Positions 20,840 to 32,217 of a stretch of 64,000 nt of DNA are shown in pieces. A model generated the notes under the pieces. That model was not told where the DNA came from and did no database searches. It worked only from the letters and a program-made list of their open reading frames with translations. How positions within the stretch are numbered: position 1 is the stretch's first letter; the number at the start of each line of letters is the position of its first letter. The DNA is from Bursaphelenchus xylophilus. Lineage: Eukaryota; Nematoda; Chromadorea; Rhabditida; Aphelenchoididae. The DNA lies in assembly GCA_904066235.2 (NCBI GenBank), contig CAJFCV020000005.1, positions 8,489,501 to 8,553,500 on the forward strand. Direction: 5' to 3'. The position numbers and the translations under genes are program-made.

Positions 20840-21872
20840 ATGAATGAAAGCAAGGTGAAGAAACACTGGCAGAAACCCCATCAAAAAGCGGGCATTCCCC
20901 ATGGATCAGTTGGAGTTTTGATTTCGGTCGAGGGAAATGAGAAAGGAGCTGTTCGCGAATTCTACAACCTTCTTGATGCCTTTGTCGACTCGGAGAAGGC
21001 AGCCGGAAGAATATATTCCAGTAAACCTGAGGTCCAAGAGGAGCATGAAGGAAAAGTTGATGCAGCTGATGAACTTGCCGCCGCTTGTGCGGAATTGTCC
21101 GAAAAGAAAGGCAAAAATTTGGAGAAGACATACATCAGACCCAAACAGGTGAGTTGACGGTTCATTTGAGTTTATTTTGTCTTTAGTTTCCCACCAACGT
21201 CAAGAATTTGATCTTCTTTCAAATGCCATGTTCAGTATCCGAGCTTTACGAATTGGGAAGCCGGTTCATCGAGAAATGTCAAACCATGAGATGCTGCAGA
21301 TACGTGGCTCGTTGTGTGCCATTTGAGAATGTGACTTCAGTTGATTTGGCAGTGTTGGAGCAAGAAATCGGCAAGGTTATCGAAAGACATTTTGGACTTG
21401 CTACTGACAAGAAGGATACCTTCAATCTGGAGTTCAAGGTGAATATTTTTCTCTTTTTTTGTGACCTGATAGATCTAATCGGTCATACTCTTTCTAATTT
21501 TAGGCCAGATGCAATGACAAGATCAGTTTCGAGGACATTATTAAGATTGTTAACTTCCACATGAAGAACTTTGCTCCTTTATGCAAAGTCAACCTTTCAA
21601 ATCCTGACAAGTCGATTGTAGTCCAAGTAATCAACAAGGCGGTCCTGATTGGATGTGTTAACAACTATGTGGGGCTGCGGAGATACTCCACCAAGCCAAA
21701 GGGATCATCGGAGGTCGATAGTGACATCTCAGAAGAAGAAAGAAAAATGAAAGAAAAGAAGGAAGAAGAAGAAAAATTTGGTGATGTTACAAAAAGAATC
21801 AATGAATTGCGTAAAATACACCAGGAGAAAGTCGAGGTAGAGCCTAAAGTTGTGTCTTGCATCTTGCAGTAG
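20840..21872 (+). CDS. THUMPD1: THUMP-domain protein, THUMPD1 / Tan1 homologue
   Basis: Three exons (20840-21148, 21187-21438, 21504-21872) join in phase to give 309 aa. THUMPD1/Tan1 is the RNA-binding adaptor that lets the acetyltransferase NAT10/Kre33 make N4-acetylcytidine in tRNA Ser/Leu. Seen: an N-terminal basic stretch, GSVGVLISVEGNEKGAVREF as in the family start, then a THUMP region with RYVARCVPFENVT, DTFNLEFKARCNDKISFEDI, NLSNPDKSIVVQVINKAVLI and YVGLRRYSTKP. The C-terminal third is a charged coiled coil. GCTGTTTTAG lies 6 nt before the ATG, a likely spliced-leader site. The 38-nt first intron is typical of the window. AATAAA is at about 22030. Confidence 0.85.
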
Positions 21873-22180
21873 GGACGTGGTCAAAGTTTGTTGAAATTGT
21901 TGAGTTTTGTTGTTAGTCTTGCTGCTAAAGCGTCTTTTTTGGTCTAAAAACGGGTCTAAATTTGTAAAGTCTGTGCGTTTTGGTCTGATTTTTGAGATAT
22001 TACAGTACTTATGAAAGAGCTGAGAAAGAAAATAAACGTTGAAATTGGTGAAAGTATTGAGTGGGGGGACAAAATATTAATTTGAAGTGTGTTGTGAAGT
22101 TTGAGAGTCACAAAGATGGGTAAAAGTCAAAATTTTGGGGGGTTTTTTCCATATTACACATTACAAAAAAATGGTTTTAG
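21873..22180 (+). promoter_or_regulatory. probable operon intercistronic region
   Basis: 308 bases separate the THUMPD1 stop from the next same-strand acceptor. AATAAA at about 22030 is followed about 145 bases later by GGTTTTAG (ending 22180). This spacing fits nematode operons, where the downstream mRNA receives a spliced leader. No separate promoter is evident. Confidence 0.45.
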
Positions 22181-22208
22181 CAGCAGAAGCGTGCGCAAAG
22201 AGCGATCA

Positions 22209-23153
22209 ATGCCTCAGGGGATTCGGAACACAAGGAAAATAGACTGCCAGGACAACGAAGAGAAAATTATGACGGTGATAGAACCTGGAAAAGTCATCAA
22301 AGTTCCACCAACAACACATTCCTCGAGCAATCCCAAAATTTCTCTCAAAGTGATTTCGACAGAAGTCTGGCTGACGGTAAGTGACTTTTTATGGTGTATT
22401 ATGCCTTTAGGTAACTTGGCAAAGTTTGAGCAGACCACTTCCGAAGACTTCAAGTCGAATGGATCACCAATCTTAAAGCCCAACAGATCTCAATTTTATC
22501 CTGCAGAGTCCCCAAAAATGGCTGTCAAAGAAGAAGAAAGTGTGTTGGATGATCTGAAGTTTACTGATTTTGAGAATCAATTCTTTGCCGATGTTTTCCG
22601 AGGACCTCCGAGATGTGCTCGAGGCGGAAGAAGAGTACAGATGCCAAGGGACTACGAAATTCGTCGAAATGTGAGAGAAAGAAAGCCTAGAAATGACGGC
22701 AGACGAGAGAATGAGGTCACTGGTACTCTCCAGAGCTCCGGATTTGATCACTCGGGAGCAGGGTACTATCAAAATAGCTGTGTTTCCTCGGCCAACACCT
22801 CGGATGGCAAGTACAAGGTCGAAAAGGTCCATAAACCTCCTCCAAGACCGCTGAAGCCCCCGCAATATCATCCAGACAACATCAAAGCGGCTATTTTGAC
22901 CTTGGAACAGCAAATGCTGAGCCCACCATCGGGGATTTCACCTCAGAATGTTGCACTTGGTGATGGAGTGGTCTACTTTAATTCGGATGTCCAGACTCCA
23001 GTGATCTGTCCAGCTCGTCGAGAAAAGAGAGTATTGAAGATCAAGACCCCTCCAAAGACCTTCAAATGCAAGTACAAAACTGAACGCGAAATTGCCGTTC
23101 AGGAATGCATGAATTACATGTTGGACTTGGTCGTCAAAGTTAACGAAGAATAA
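22209..23153 (+). CDS. unrecognised basic, proline-containing protein
   Basis: One continuous frame runs from ATG 22209 to TAA 23151-23153 (314 aa), after an acceptor ending at 22180. An alternative model removes a 34-nt GT-AG segment (22377-22410). Upstream of it a different frame (QQKRAQRAINASGDSEHKEN onward) then reads open and joins in phase, but without a clear start codon. Downstream of 22411 both models agree. The protein has a phenylalanine-rich FTDFENQFFADVF, Arg-rich stretches, PPPRPLKPPQYHP, and an ending rich in Lys/Thr with a helical ECMNYMLDLVVKVNEE. No family is recognised. AATAAA is at about 23487. Likely second gene of an operon with THUMPD1. Confidence 0.65.
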   Translation: MPQGIRNTRKIDCQDNEEKIMTVIEPGKVIKVPPTTHSSSNPKISLKVISTEVWLTVSDFLWCIMPLGNLAKFEQTTSEDFKSNGSPILKPNRSQFYPAESPKMAVKEEESVLDDLKFTDFENQFFADVFRGPPRCARGGRRVQMPRDYEIRRNVRERKPRNDGRRENEVTGTLQSSGFDHSGAGYYQNSCVSSANTSDGKYKVEKVHKPPPRPLKPPQYHPDNIKAAILTLEQQMLSPPSGISPQNVALGDGVVYFNSDVQTPVICPARREKRVLKIKTPPKTFKCKYKTEREIAVQECMNYMLDLVVKVNEE

Positions 23154-23620
23154 GGTAATTTTTGTTGTCTAATGTAATCTCAAACGACTTATCAGGTCAT
23201 ATCAGTAATTGCAATATCATATTTTGTCCCGCTGATCTCGAATTTTGAAAGATTTCTATTGCTTTTTATGTTGCACTTGGTCTTCTTGAGGTTTTCTTCG
23301 AATTATGTATGTTGTTCACCCTTTTGCGCTTCCGAAATGAGGTTGGTTTTGTGTTTAGTTGGATGTCTAACCCCTATTTTGTCAAAATTTATATTCTCCA
23401 CGACGATTTATATCGTTTTCCCTCACATATTACACTTGACCCCAACTTTTCTAAATCTTAATAATTTTTTGTTGTTTTTGACGAATTAATAAACCTTTTT
23501 CTCTCTCGTATTTATTGATCAAATCATAATTAGTCATAGCGAAAAATAGACAACATTGAATATAAAATTACGAACGTATTGTTGGACAAAATGAGGAAAA
23601 TTTTATTTTGAAGTGTTGAT

Positions 23621-25484
23621 TTAATCCGAACTGTTTTCGCGTTTGACCTCACGCAAATGCTTGCGTTCTTCTCTGGCTCGATCTTGTTCATGCTTGATTT
23701 TCTCGACTTCTTCGGGTGATGGTTCGTGTCTGAATTCTGGGGTGGTGTTTCGAGAAGAAGTGCTGGTGCTGCTTCTTGACATTTTCCTGGACTCGCTAGG
23801 GGGCGGAAGGGGTTTGATTTGTGTCATAAGGGCGAATGGGTCCGCACGGCACTTTCTGAAAGCACTTCGGTTAATTTACCTTCAAAAATTTTGCGAATTT
23901 TCCAAAAAAATTATAAATGCGATATAATTTTCTAACTGGCTTTTTCAAAATCGGCACGGATCTTATACACGCATACTTTCTAAATCCCGCAGAGCTTCAG
24001 ATCGATGTTGCATCATCTCTCCAAGAAGTCGGCCTAAAGAAAAAACAAAAACTGCAAAAAACTCACCCACAAATCCGTTCTCCATAATAAAAACGTGGGT
24101 TCCCGATGAGTTTCTTCCTGCAGAAGACACATTCAACCTCCTCATCACTGCTGTAACTTTTGCAAGCCGAACACAAGCCATTCGGAACGTTGCGGTATAA
24201 AGCACATCGGCCACAGCCGTTTGGGTCGTTGAATGCATTCCCTGGACGATCAAAATACTCCTCAACCTCCCTCTCGACAAGCTCTCCGTCATCTTCAATA
24301 CTGGGAACGTAGTGAACTGGGAGAGTTTGAGGCTCTCCGTCCTGTGCCATCTCCTCATGAGCAACATTGAGATGACCGAGCAGTGCCATAGCGCCTCTCG
24401 CAATCGATGAAATGTCCTTTGGACCGTTAGGACGCATTTTGAGATACATTCCTTCCATTTTATTGAAACAATCTCTATAATTACACTGTATTAAACTTAT
24501 ACTAGACATCCCATGGGAAAATCGATAAAAAATCGATGACTTCGCGTGAAATTGACTAAAAAGAGAAAAAAAAATAGGGAAATACTTACTCACAAACCTT
24601 GCGATCGTAATAGCGAGGACATCCCGCGAGCAAATCAGAGCAGCAAACCATGCAATAGCTCTCCGCTTGCTCGGCGGCTCGAATGACTGGCATGGTCACA
24701 AAACTCTCCTGGAATACTTGTCTCAAACGGGCCTTGGCGTCTTGTTGCGCCTCAAACCGTGGTGCATATGGCTCTACCAACTCTCGGCAATATTCAACTT
24801 TAATATATTCATCCCTAAGCTCCTGATAAGGATCCCCCCACGGATCGAAAGGTGACACTCCAGGCAAAGCTTCGTATGGGTCAAACGGTTCCCGTTTCGG
24901 AAAACTTATGTCGAAGTAGTCACCAGCTGTTGAAGACGAGGTGGATGATGCTATATCAAGAAGACATGGATCGTCAGTTCTTCTGCGTTTTCTCGGCGTC
25001 GCGGACATGCGGGCATAGAAGACGTTCGCTGACTTCGACCTCGGCCTACCGCGCTTTGCCGGAATTGTTGGTCGTTGGTCCTCGGAATCTTCATCTTCTT
25101 CATTGTCTAAAATGATATTTTAAATCTTAAAAAACTGGTAAAAATCGATGGCCGAAAATTTTGTAAACCGACAGACTTCAATCTCTAGCTATTTACGCAA
25201 CTTCCATTCATTTCCCGCAATATTCGCAGCGCGGTAACTATAATTTGTTTTCCTTATGAGCAATATCTAAAATGGTATTTCCGACCAAATAAACTTGGCG
25301 GAAACACTCAGCCGTCAGATTGTTCAGCTACCAGACACCACTGCCCAGCTACACGCGCAATTTCGAGTTGTTCTACGCAATCACCAAATGGTTCTGCCTA
25401 AATTTAGGTGAAGAATAACATCAAAAAAAAATTACCTCCCGGATCCAAACTGCTCTCTTCCGCAGAAGAAAAGGTCGAAGACAT
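23621..25484 (-). CDS. AT-hook protein with three C4 zinc fingers
   Basis: Four exons (25484-25436, 25106-24590, 24474-24067, 23855-23621) join in phase to give 402 aa. Residues 34-39 are KRGRPR, a classic AT-hook. Three Cys4 units follow: C168/C171/C188/C191 and C304/C307/C324/C327, both C-x2-C-x16-C-x2-C with a shared L/A-G-x-PR-[YF]-Y core, and C276/C279/C290/C293 with a 10-residue loop (CALYRNVPNGLCSACKSY). The first and third are clearly related repeats. Spacing is near GATA fingers (x17) and longer than nuclear-receptor finger 1 (x13), so neither family is assigned. A nuclear DNA-binding role is inferred. The C terminus is Ser-rich, then a charged helix. It is convergent with the gene ending at 23153. 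Confidence 0.75.
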
Positions 25485-26756
25485 TGATAATTGTACAAGC
25501 GGGCCTTTGAAAGGTTATCGACCGAGTGCACACGCTCGGAGAAGAACGCCAAAATTTTTAGGTTCATGAGATTGTCCAGAAAACCCGTCAGTGCGACGAA
25601 TTTTCGAGAATCTTCGTTTTTCGAGAGGAAAAGCGTTTGAATCTGCAAGCTTTTCAATTTGATGTATTCTACAATTTGTTGCCGTCGTCGATATTTTGGA
25701 ATATCGGAGAAAAAATTTTGGATAAGTTGTTATTCATGATGAATATCGATAAAAAGAATTGGTAATGGATTGCTTGAGAGGAGGTCCAATTACTTGAAAT
25801 ACACTTCAGAGGTCCTGGATTATGATTTTATTGCGTTTCCAGTAATTCTAACAGAGAAATTATATTATCCATGATGGTCATCACGGTTTTTTGAACCTTT
25901 TTGGTCTCAAACTGCGCCCGATTGCAAAAACTGACACATAGATGTGGTAGCTGTCGGTTAAAGGGTTTCAACCTTTTCTACTCGTTACTAGTGATGCCAT
26001 TCAAGCCCGAATCTCTCGAATTCACAGCTTGATGTCATGTGATGGAAAGTTGAAACTTTCGCTTTCCATCGCCGGAATCTAGGTGACCTGCGATTAGCAT
26101 CGGCTGAAAGCGAAAATGTTTCGGTCTTATCATCAACGGATAAGAAAAGTCGGGAGAATCATCCGACCTAATTTTCCCGGAGACTTTCACTTTTCGCGGT
26201 TTTACTTTTACGTTTTTTTTATCTTTTTCGTTGGAATTTTCGTTGCAACAGAAAAGGTGTTGAGTCTTTTTAGTCATATTTATTAATAATTTTTGCTTCT
26301 AGCAGGTTTTATCCATTTTTTGGACGATTTTTATATTGTAGTAGGCAACAGGAATGGCGAAATAAAAATAAATTGTGAATATGGCGTGGAAAAGCTTCAA
26401 AGAGAACACTCTAATTTTTGTTCCTAGCCATTGCTGAACCTTCTCAGTTGCGTTAAATGGCCAGTACAGCTACTTTTATTTAATGATGACCTTGTTGTTA
26501 AGAAAAATTGATAAGAGGCTCCAAAATCGGTGCCATTGCCAGATGATGGGCTTGTTTTGAAGTACGTAGAGCATAGATGTTCGTAGTAGAGTGTATTTCA
26601 AATTATTGCCAATATGATGCAAGTAATAACGATTTTCTTATTATCCATGCTGACTTAGTCTTACATTGTTTACCTGCTCTCCGCTCAATATAGACTCTCG
26701 TTAAATTCTTATGGCAACATGCTAGGATTTTGTTCATCTGAAACTCATATTGTCAA
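25485..26756. other. upstream region of the zinc-finger gene; one doubtful ORF
   Basis: An 80-residue minus-strand frame (26277-26035, beginning MTKKTQHLFCC, Lys-rich) has fair coding composition but no linked splice sites. It could be a small gene or chance. GATA-type sites (CTTATC and GGATAAG) occur close together near 26125-26145. CATGGATAATATAA-type motifs occur at 25861 and 26640. Confidence 0.3.
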
Positions 26757-27026
26757 ATGTCACGCAGCTGGTTATTCGGATATGACATCTCGAATCTCTT
26801 TTTCAATTATCTTCAGGGCTTCTCTCTTTTCTTCCGCCAAGCGCCGCCGCCATGGTTTACGAATCCGCGCAAGAATGACGCTTCGCAGAGATCTGATTCA
26901 TTTCCCGAACGCTTTTCGTTGCAACGTTTATTGGGTTATGCGAATTTAACTCCGCACATTAGAGGGCGGAAATTGGCTGAAGGGAAATTAGCGATAGGTA
27001 GTGAATGGGGTCAAAAATACTTTTAG
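26757..27026 (+). CDS. possible small gene, 89 aa, unrecognised
   Basis: ATG to TAG reads 89 residues with unexpectedly good composition in its second half (QAPPPWFTNPRKNDASQRS; GRKLAEGKLAIGSEW), while neighbouring DNA is AT-rich and closed. A TTATCTTCAG inside the frame (ending near 26816) could instead be an acceptor for a terminal exon. No homologue is recognised and no partner exon was found. It may be a gene fragment. Confidence 0.3.
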   Translation: MSRSWLFGYDISNLFFNYLQGFSLFFRQAPPPWFTNPRKNDASQRSDSFPERFSLQRLLGYANLTPHIRGRKLAEGKLAIGSEWGQKYF

Positions 27027-27126
27027 CATGATGCAAGTTGGTCATAATTTTTTGCAAATCGTTTTTTTACGAGTAGTCAACGTCCCGACGTGCATGGGCG
27101 ATTCGATTTTGGCATTCTGTTGCATG

Positions 27127-27684
27127 GACAAAGCGAGAATCGTATTGTACGGAAAAGTTGTTTCGTATTTGGGATAAATAAGTATTATTCATCTTCCCGG
27201 ATATCTACTTCATGCAAAAACTTAAGGTGAACATTGTATTCGTGTATAATACTGATTTTTCGCCATTTGACCATTTCCGGACGAGTCGGCACCTCCCTGC
27301 ACAAATGAAAGAGGGTACACCAGTGAGTAATAATGTAATAATGGTTCAGGCTATCGAAGGTTTATTTGGGACTTGTGACAAAAATGTCGTTAAAAGTACC
27401 CCCAATTGACATAACATTTATAAGGACATTTTTCACACAAGTCCCAGATAAAGCTTCGATGACCTGAACCATTATTATATTATTACTCACTAGGAAACCC
27501 TCTTTCGTTACTGCAGGGGAGGTGCCGGCTTGTCCGGAAATGGTCAAATGGGCGAAAAATCAGTATTATACACGAACACAATGTTAACCTTAAGTTTTTG
27601 TACTTGAAGTTGATATCCGGGAAGATGAATAATATTTATCTATCCCAAATACTAAACAACTTTTCCGTAACAATACGATTCTTT
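27127..27684. repeat. large imperfect palindrome (foldback element)
   Basis: The left half from AGAATCGTATTGTACGGAAA pairs with the right half ending CAATACGATTCT. Complementary landmarks include TTCATCTTCCCGGATATC with GATATCCGGGAAGATGAA. The arms are about 270 bases each with almost no loop, and diverge by perhaps 10-15 percent. No coding capacity and no clear target duplication are visible. Confidence 0.75.
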
Positions 27685-27862
27685 GGTGTCGACCAGTAAA
27701 GGTTTACGTCCATTGATGATAAAGCTGCTGCTGACATGATTGGAAGAACCATATTCTAACAGTTGCTCCTTTGAACTATCTCGGCTTACTTCCTCTTCCC
27801 CTTCTCACTGCTCGTAACCCGAATGTTACCCCACTTTCATCCTGTAATATGTTACCCCACCT

Positions 27863-28110
27863 TCACCCTTGTAATATGTAGAAAGTGGAAGGTTGCTCAG
27901 CGTTGCGTCGAGCCGACTTTCCAGCTTCAATTAGCGGGATAAATGCTTGGAAGTCGCCTTCCAATTTCGTGCATTTATGCCCGCTGGCGGATCGCGGATC
28001 GGCGACGTCTTTGAACGCTCCCTTCACGTGCTTGACCTCCGGAGGGGAAACGTCGCACCGAAAGGGCGCAAAAAGCGAAAGTTTTTCTAACGAACAGCCA
28101 ATGAAATCGA
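27863..28110 (-). other. GC-richer island with coding-like minus-strand frame
   Basis: Within AT-rich intergenic DNA this 250-base block is near 50 percent GC. A minus-strand frame reads through it (VKHVKGAFKDVADPRSASGH is one part) and has plausible composition, but no start or splice context is convincing. It may be a gene relic or a captured fragment. Unrecognised. Confidence 0.25.
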
Positions 28111-30365
28111 TTTTTTTAATTCGAGCATTTCGTTGGAGTCTTAATTTTTTGGATGTGTAGTTTGATTTTGTGTATGTTTTCATCAGGAATTGTGAATATT
28201 TCTTTGGCATTTTTTCTTTTTCAGTTCATTTTACACAATTTTTTTTTTCCATAGGGAAAGAAAATGTCGCCGACCCTTTTTTTGCGTATTTTACCAACTT
28301 TTATTTTTTCGAGGGAGCGATATGTTACTATTTTAAGGTTTATTATAAACGGTATGCGATTTTTCTCCAAAAAGGGCCTCTTCATTTTATTAGACGGCCA
28401 TTGTAACGAAGGAAAACATTTTGTGCGAAAAAACGAAAAATGAAATGCAACTGTTTGTACGTTTACGGTTAAAGAAGTTGATTCTCAAATTAACTTGACA
28501 ATTAACTTTTTTTCCTACACGATTCGTACACATCTGTTTACAATTTCTTGAACTTTTCATAAATTTTTGCCAGCTTAAACCTGTTGTAATCGCAATTCGG
28601 TTCATGAACCGCAAAAGACCCGCCATATTGCTCTTCCCAACTTTTTATACGTAAAAACTGCCAATTCTGTGGCGTTTATGGTCCATACGTCTTCAATAGT
28701 TTCGTACCGTGTGCTAAAAAATCGTCCGCAGATGTTAGGAAATTGTAATCAACCAATTGTGATAAGTTTTATTAGAAGGTGAGATTGCAAATTTTTGAAC
28801 AAAAATTTTGTTAAAAAATTTTTTTAATTTTTGGCTCTTGGTTGCCTCTTTTGTCTTTAATTTGCCCTTTATTTTTTTATCTCTTACTTTCAACTATTAC
28901 GGTAGCACCTCAAAAATTTTCGGTCACAAGCCCAAGCTCTATTCCGGGTTCCGGTATCCCCAAAAATGTGACATGAATTTGGGTGGATTTTGACGTCACA
29001 TTAAACCGTTTTCCAATCCCCTCCAATCTCCCACGGCTTTTATTTAAAAACAGTTTTTGGGAAAATAAACCCCCTGAGGGGAAGGAGAAGAAAAGAGAGA
29101 AGGGAGAGATCAAGTTCGAGGAGTTCCGGCATCGGAACCGACTTTGCGCCGCACTGTAAGCCCCTTTTCTAGCCCATTTTATGCGCTCTGCAAAATTTTT
29201 TTTGAGAAATTTTTAATTGAAGGTTTACAAATTTTGAAAATTTTTGGATTGTTTGAAGTGGGATGGCTTATTTTTTGGGATGGTTTTTTTTTGAAAAACG
29301 GAGCAATGTAAACTCAAATTACAAAGTGATTTAATGAGTGAAAATCAATGAAATCGTTTCCCAATTCATTTCATCCACAAGTTTTGGGGCAAATATTTTT
29401 TGACATAGGCAAGATACTCTTGAAAATCAGTTTTTACTATTTTTTTACTCATATTTACTAAACAAATCATGCATTTTTGTAGGAAAAAGTATTTCATCCT
29501 TACTGATGCGAAAAAATAGATTAAAAAAGTTGAAAAATAAAAATTTTCGTCCGATCATATTTTAAAGGCCTTATTTTAAGTTTTCAAAAGTTTCTTGTTG
29601 ATTTTTGCGATTTTTTTGACGAATTCTTTGATAAAAATTTATCGATTTTTCTGAATTTGTCCAAAAAATTAAATAATCCTTGTTGATTGCAAATTTTTCG
29701 GGAAAAAATGAAATAAAAAATCCCGAACTTTCAAAAGAAAAATGTTTTGAAAACCTTGCCGTATTTAAAAATTTCTTTTTTCACCAATCTTGAACAAAAT
29801 TTTTAATATCCGGTCTCAATTCTTTGATCACCAATATTTATTTATTTTAATTTAAAGGAAGCCGGAAATTAATTCAAATTGTAATCCTACAAAAAATGGT
29901 GTCGGATATTTGGATGGGGGGTCGTTTCGTCGGTAGGGGGTTTCGGCTGGGTTTTCTTGTAACGAACACCGCGATAGGTTGATTTTTGGTGTTTTTGTAG
30001 GTTGAAGACCTTGGTTAGGGCATTCTTCGGATGAAAAGTTACTGTAGGTTGGATGACAGACAATTTTGACGTTAATGTTATTTTATAATGATTAGGGTTG
30101 TGTCGTCATAATGACACGTCCGTCACATTGTCAAATTGCCATAATCTTTGTGATGTCAAACGGTTCTGTCGTTTTGATTATAAAATTAAACTTTTTAAAA
30201 ATTTTATGTAGATTTTTGCTACGAAAACCATAGGAATAGAGGATTTTTAGGAAAAAACTAAATTCCTCTTTCTTCTCAAATGACCGATGAACTAAACAGT
30301 AAAACTAGTTACGACTAATATTGACTGCATTCGTCGTAGTCTACGGCAAGCTCGCATTATTTTTT
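28111..30365. other. AT-rich intergenic stretch, nothing recognised
   Basis: Long T- and A-runs and short unconvincing frames. TGACGTCA-like palindromes occur near 28990 and phrases such as GTCGTCATAATGACAC near 30100. No gene or clear element is seen. Confidence 0.5.
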
Positions 30366-31203
30366 CATAAGGAAAGTACTTCTAAGGGGTATGGAATTAC
30401 AGGTCGAGTCGTACAACAAAAAATTCGCAAAATTTCCCTTTTTCAGAATATGTAAAAATTAGCTGTCTAATTTTGGTTTGTAAGGGTGAAAAAACCTCAG
30501 AACTTTTCTCGCAACACCATGAAGATGCGCCTTTTTTACAGGGTGTCCAGAGAAATTCCGCGGAAAGTGTTTGTCGATTTCTCGGCGCTTAGGCAAGATA
30601 TAAAAAAAATTCTTTTTGCATTAGAAAGAAGACTATGGGCGGTTTTTTTTCTAAAAAAGTTTTTTTGTCCGCCGACGCGGAGCATACTGTATTCGGCGGA
30701 GACTTTTGGTAGCTTTTTTGGTCATCACACCAATCTTAAAAGCTGCAGTACGATTTCTGATGGTTAAAAAGAGAATGTTATCTCGGACAAAAAAACTTTT
30801 TTAGACAAAAAACCGCCCATAGTCTTCTTTCTAATGCAAAAAGAATTTTTTTTATATCTTGCCTAAGCGCCGAGAAATCGGCAAACACTTTCCGCGGAAT
30901 TTCTCTGGACACCCTGTACATTGGAACTGCTAATTAAGGTGTAGTATGAATTAAATTTGATATTTTAAGGCTTGTCAAGATACCAGAGTTTGCTTTAGCT
31001 CAAAACAAAGTTTTTGATTTGGTAAAAACTTGGTCAAAAAGGCATTTCCGTGGTGTTGCGAGAAAAGTTCTGAGGATTTTTTCACCCTACAAACCAAAAT
31101 TAGGCAGCTAATTTTTACATATTCTGAATCTGAAAAATTTTGCGAATTTTTGTATATATGTCACGACCTGTAACTCCATACCCCATAGAAGTGCTTTTCT
31201 TTT
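30366..31203. mobile_element. outer inverted-repeat element (AAGGAAAGTACTT ends)
   Basis: AAGGAAAGTACTTCTAAGGG at the left is mirrored by ATAGAAGTGCTTTTCTTT at the right. The arms continue to pair through AATATGTAAAAATTAGCTGTC and GGTGAAAAAACCTCAGAAC. The left arm is broken by the separate element at 30539-30916. Its termini resemble those of the element at 31868-32217. Confidence 0.65.
30539..30916. mobile_element. MITE with CAGGGTGTCCAGAG ends, nested
   Basis: CAGGGTGTCCAGAGAAATTC is mirrored by GAATTTCTCTGGACACCCTG, with TA on each side. The arms pair for about 135 bases around a short loop. CAGGGTG termini and TA flanks point to Tc1/mariner-type mobilisation. It sits inside the 30366-31203 element. 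Confidence 0.8.
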
Positions 31204-31867
31204 CAAAAATTTTTGAGTTTAAAAAAAATAAAAAAAAAAGATTTTTTTTAGTTTTCTAAACCAACCAATTATCAATTCCCATGTATTGTAAGCAAAATAT
31301 TTCCTTAAATTTCATCTTTTCCTCTCACCGATTTCACCTTATTTTCCCTACCCATAAATCATGCAATTCCGTTTCCCTTTTTCGTTTTTTTCTGGTGTGG
31401 AATTCGTCACGGAATGCGGAGATCTGCGAGATTTGGAGGTGAAATCGCTCCCCCCAAAATGGGGGATGAGATTTCACAGGATTTGATCTAATTACACGGG
31501 CTTTATGTAAATGGCATCCGCGGCGCAAAAGGGGATTCCTTTGTTTTGTTTTTTGATCTTTTGGATTTTTGGAAGCATAAAATACGATGCACGTTATAAT
31601 TTAGATAATTATAAGGAACGATTTTTTCGTTGAAAGAAAACGAATCTTATTTTTTAACCCCTGTTTGACCACGACATCAAAAAAAGTATTTTTTTTATTC
31701 TTTTGATAAAAATTTGCGTTTTTCCAGGTGTAAAGGATATTTTTCTTTTTTTTGACCGTTTGCAAAGCACAAGCTAAAATTTTTAGAAGTCAAAATTTTT
31801 TTTGGTTACTTACCGTAACTTCTATTTTCGAAGAAATTTGCCTGTGTCAACTTTTAAAAAAAATCTC

Positions 31868-32217
31868 ACAAGGAAAGTACTTTTATGGGGGCTCCTACTT
31901 TTGTACGAGACATACCTCAAAAAAATCGTGTGATAACGCTGATCACGGATATGTAATATTAGCTGCCCATTTTGGTTTTTTTTGGCATGTTTTGGCCATT
32001 CGAAAGTTTTGGAATTCGCAAAAGGAAAGAATAAAAGACGATTTGAAAGGCAGGGGAACCGATGAGTGCGAATTTCAAAACTTTCGACGGCCAAAACATG
32101 CCAAAAACCCAAAATGGCCAGCTAATATTCACATATCCGTGATCAGAGTGATTACACGGTTTTTTTGAGGTATGTCTCGTCCAAAAGTAGGAGCCCCCAT
32201 AAAAGTACTTTCCTTGT
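31868..32217. mobile_element. foldback element (ACAAGGAAAGTACTTT ends)
   Basis: ACAAGGAAAGTACTTTTATG is mirrored by CATAAAAGTACTTTCCTTGT, and the arms pair for about 150 bases, including GGGGGCTCCTACTTTTG. It is non-coding. The end sequence is close to the outer element at 30366-31203 and, more loosely, to the ACAAGGGAAGTACCCC family. Confidence 0.75.

Noticed and set aside
23986..24033. Candidate small exon of the zinc-finger gene
   Set aside because: Including it breaks the frame or needs a weak donor. Skipping it joins exons in phase and completes the fourth cysteine of the finger exactly.
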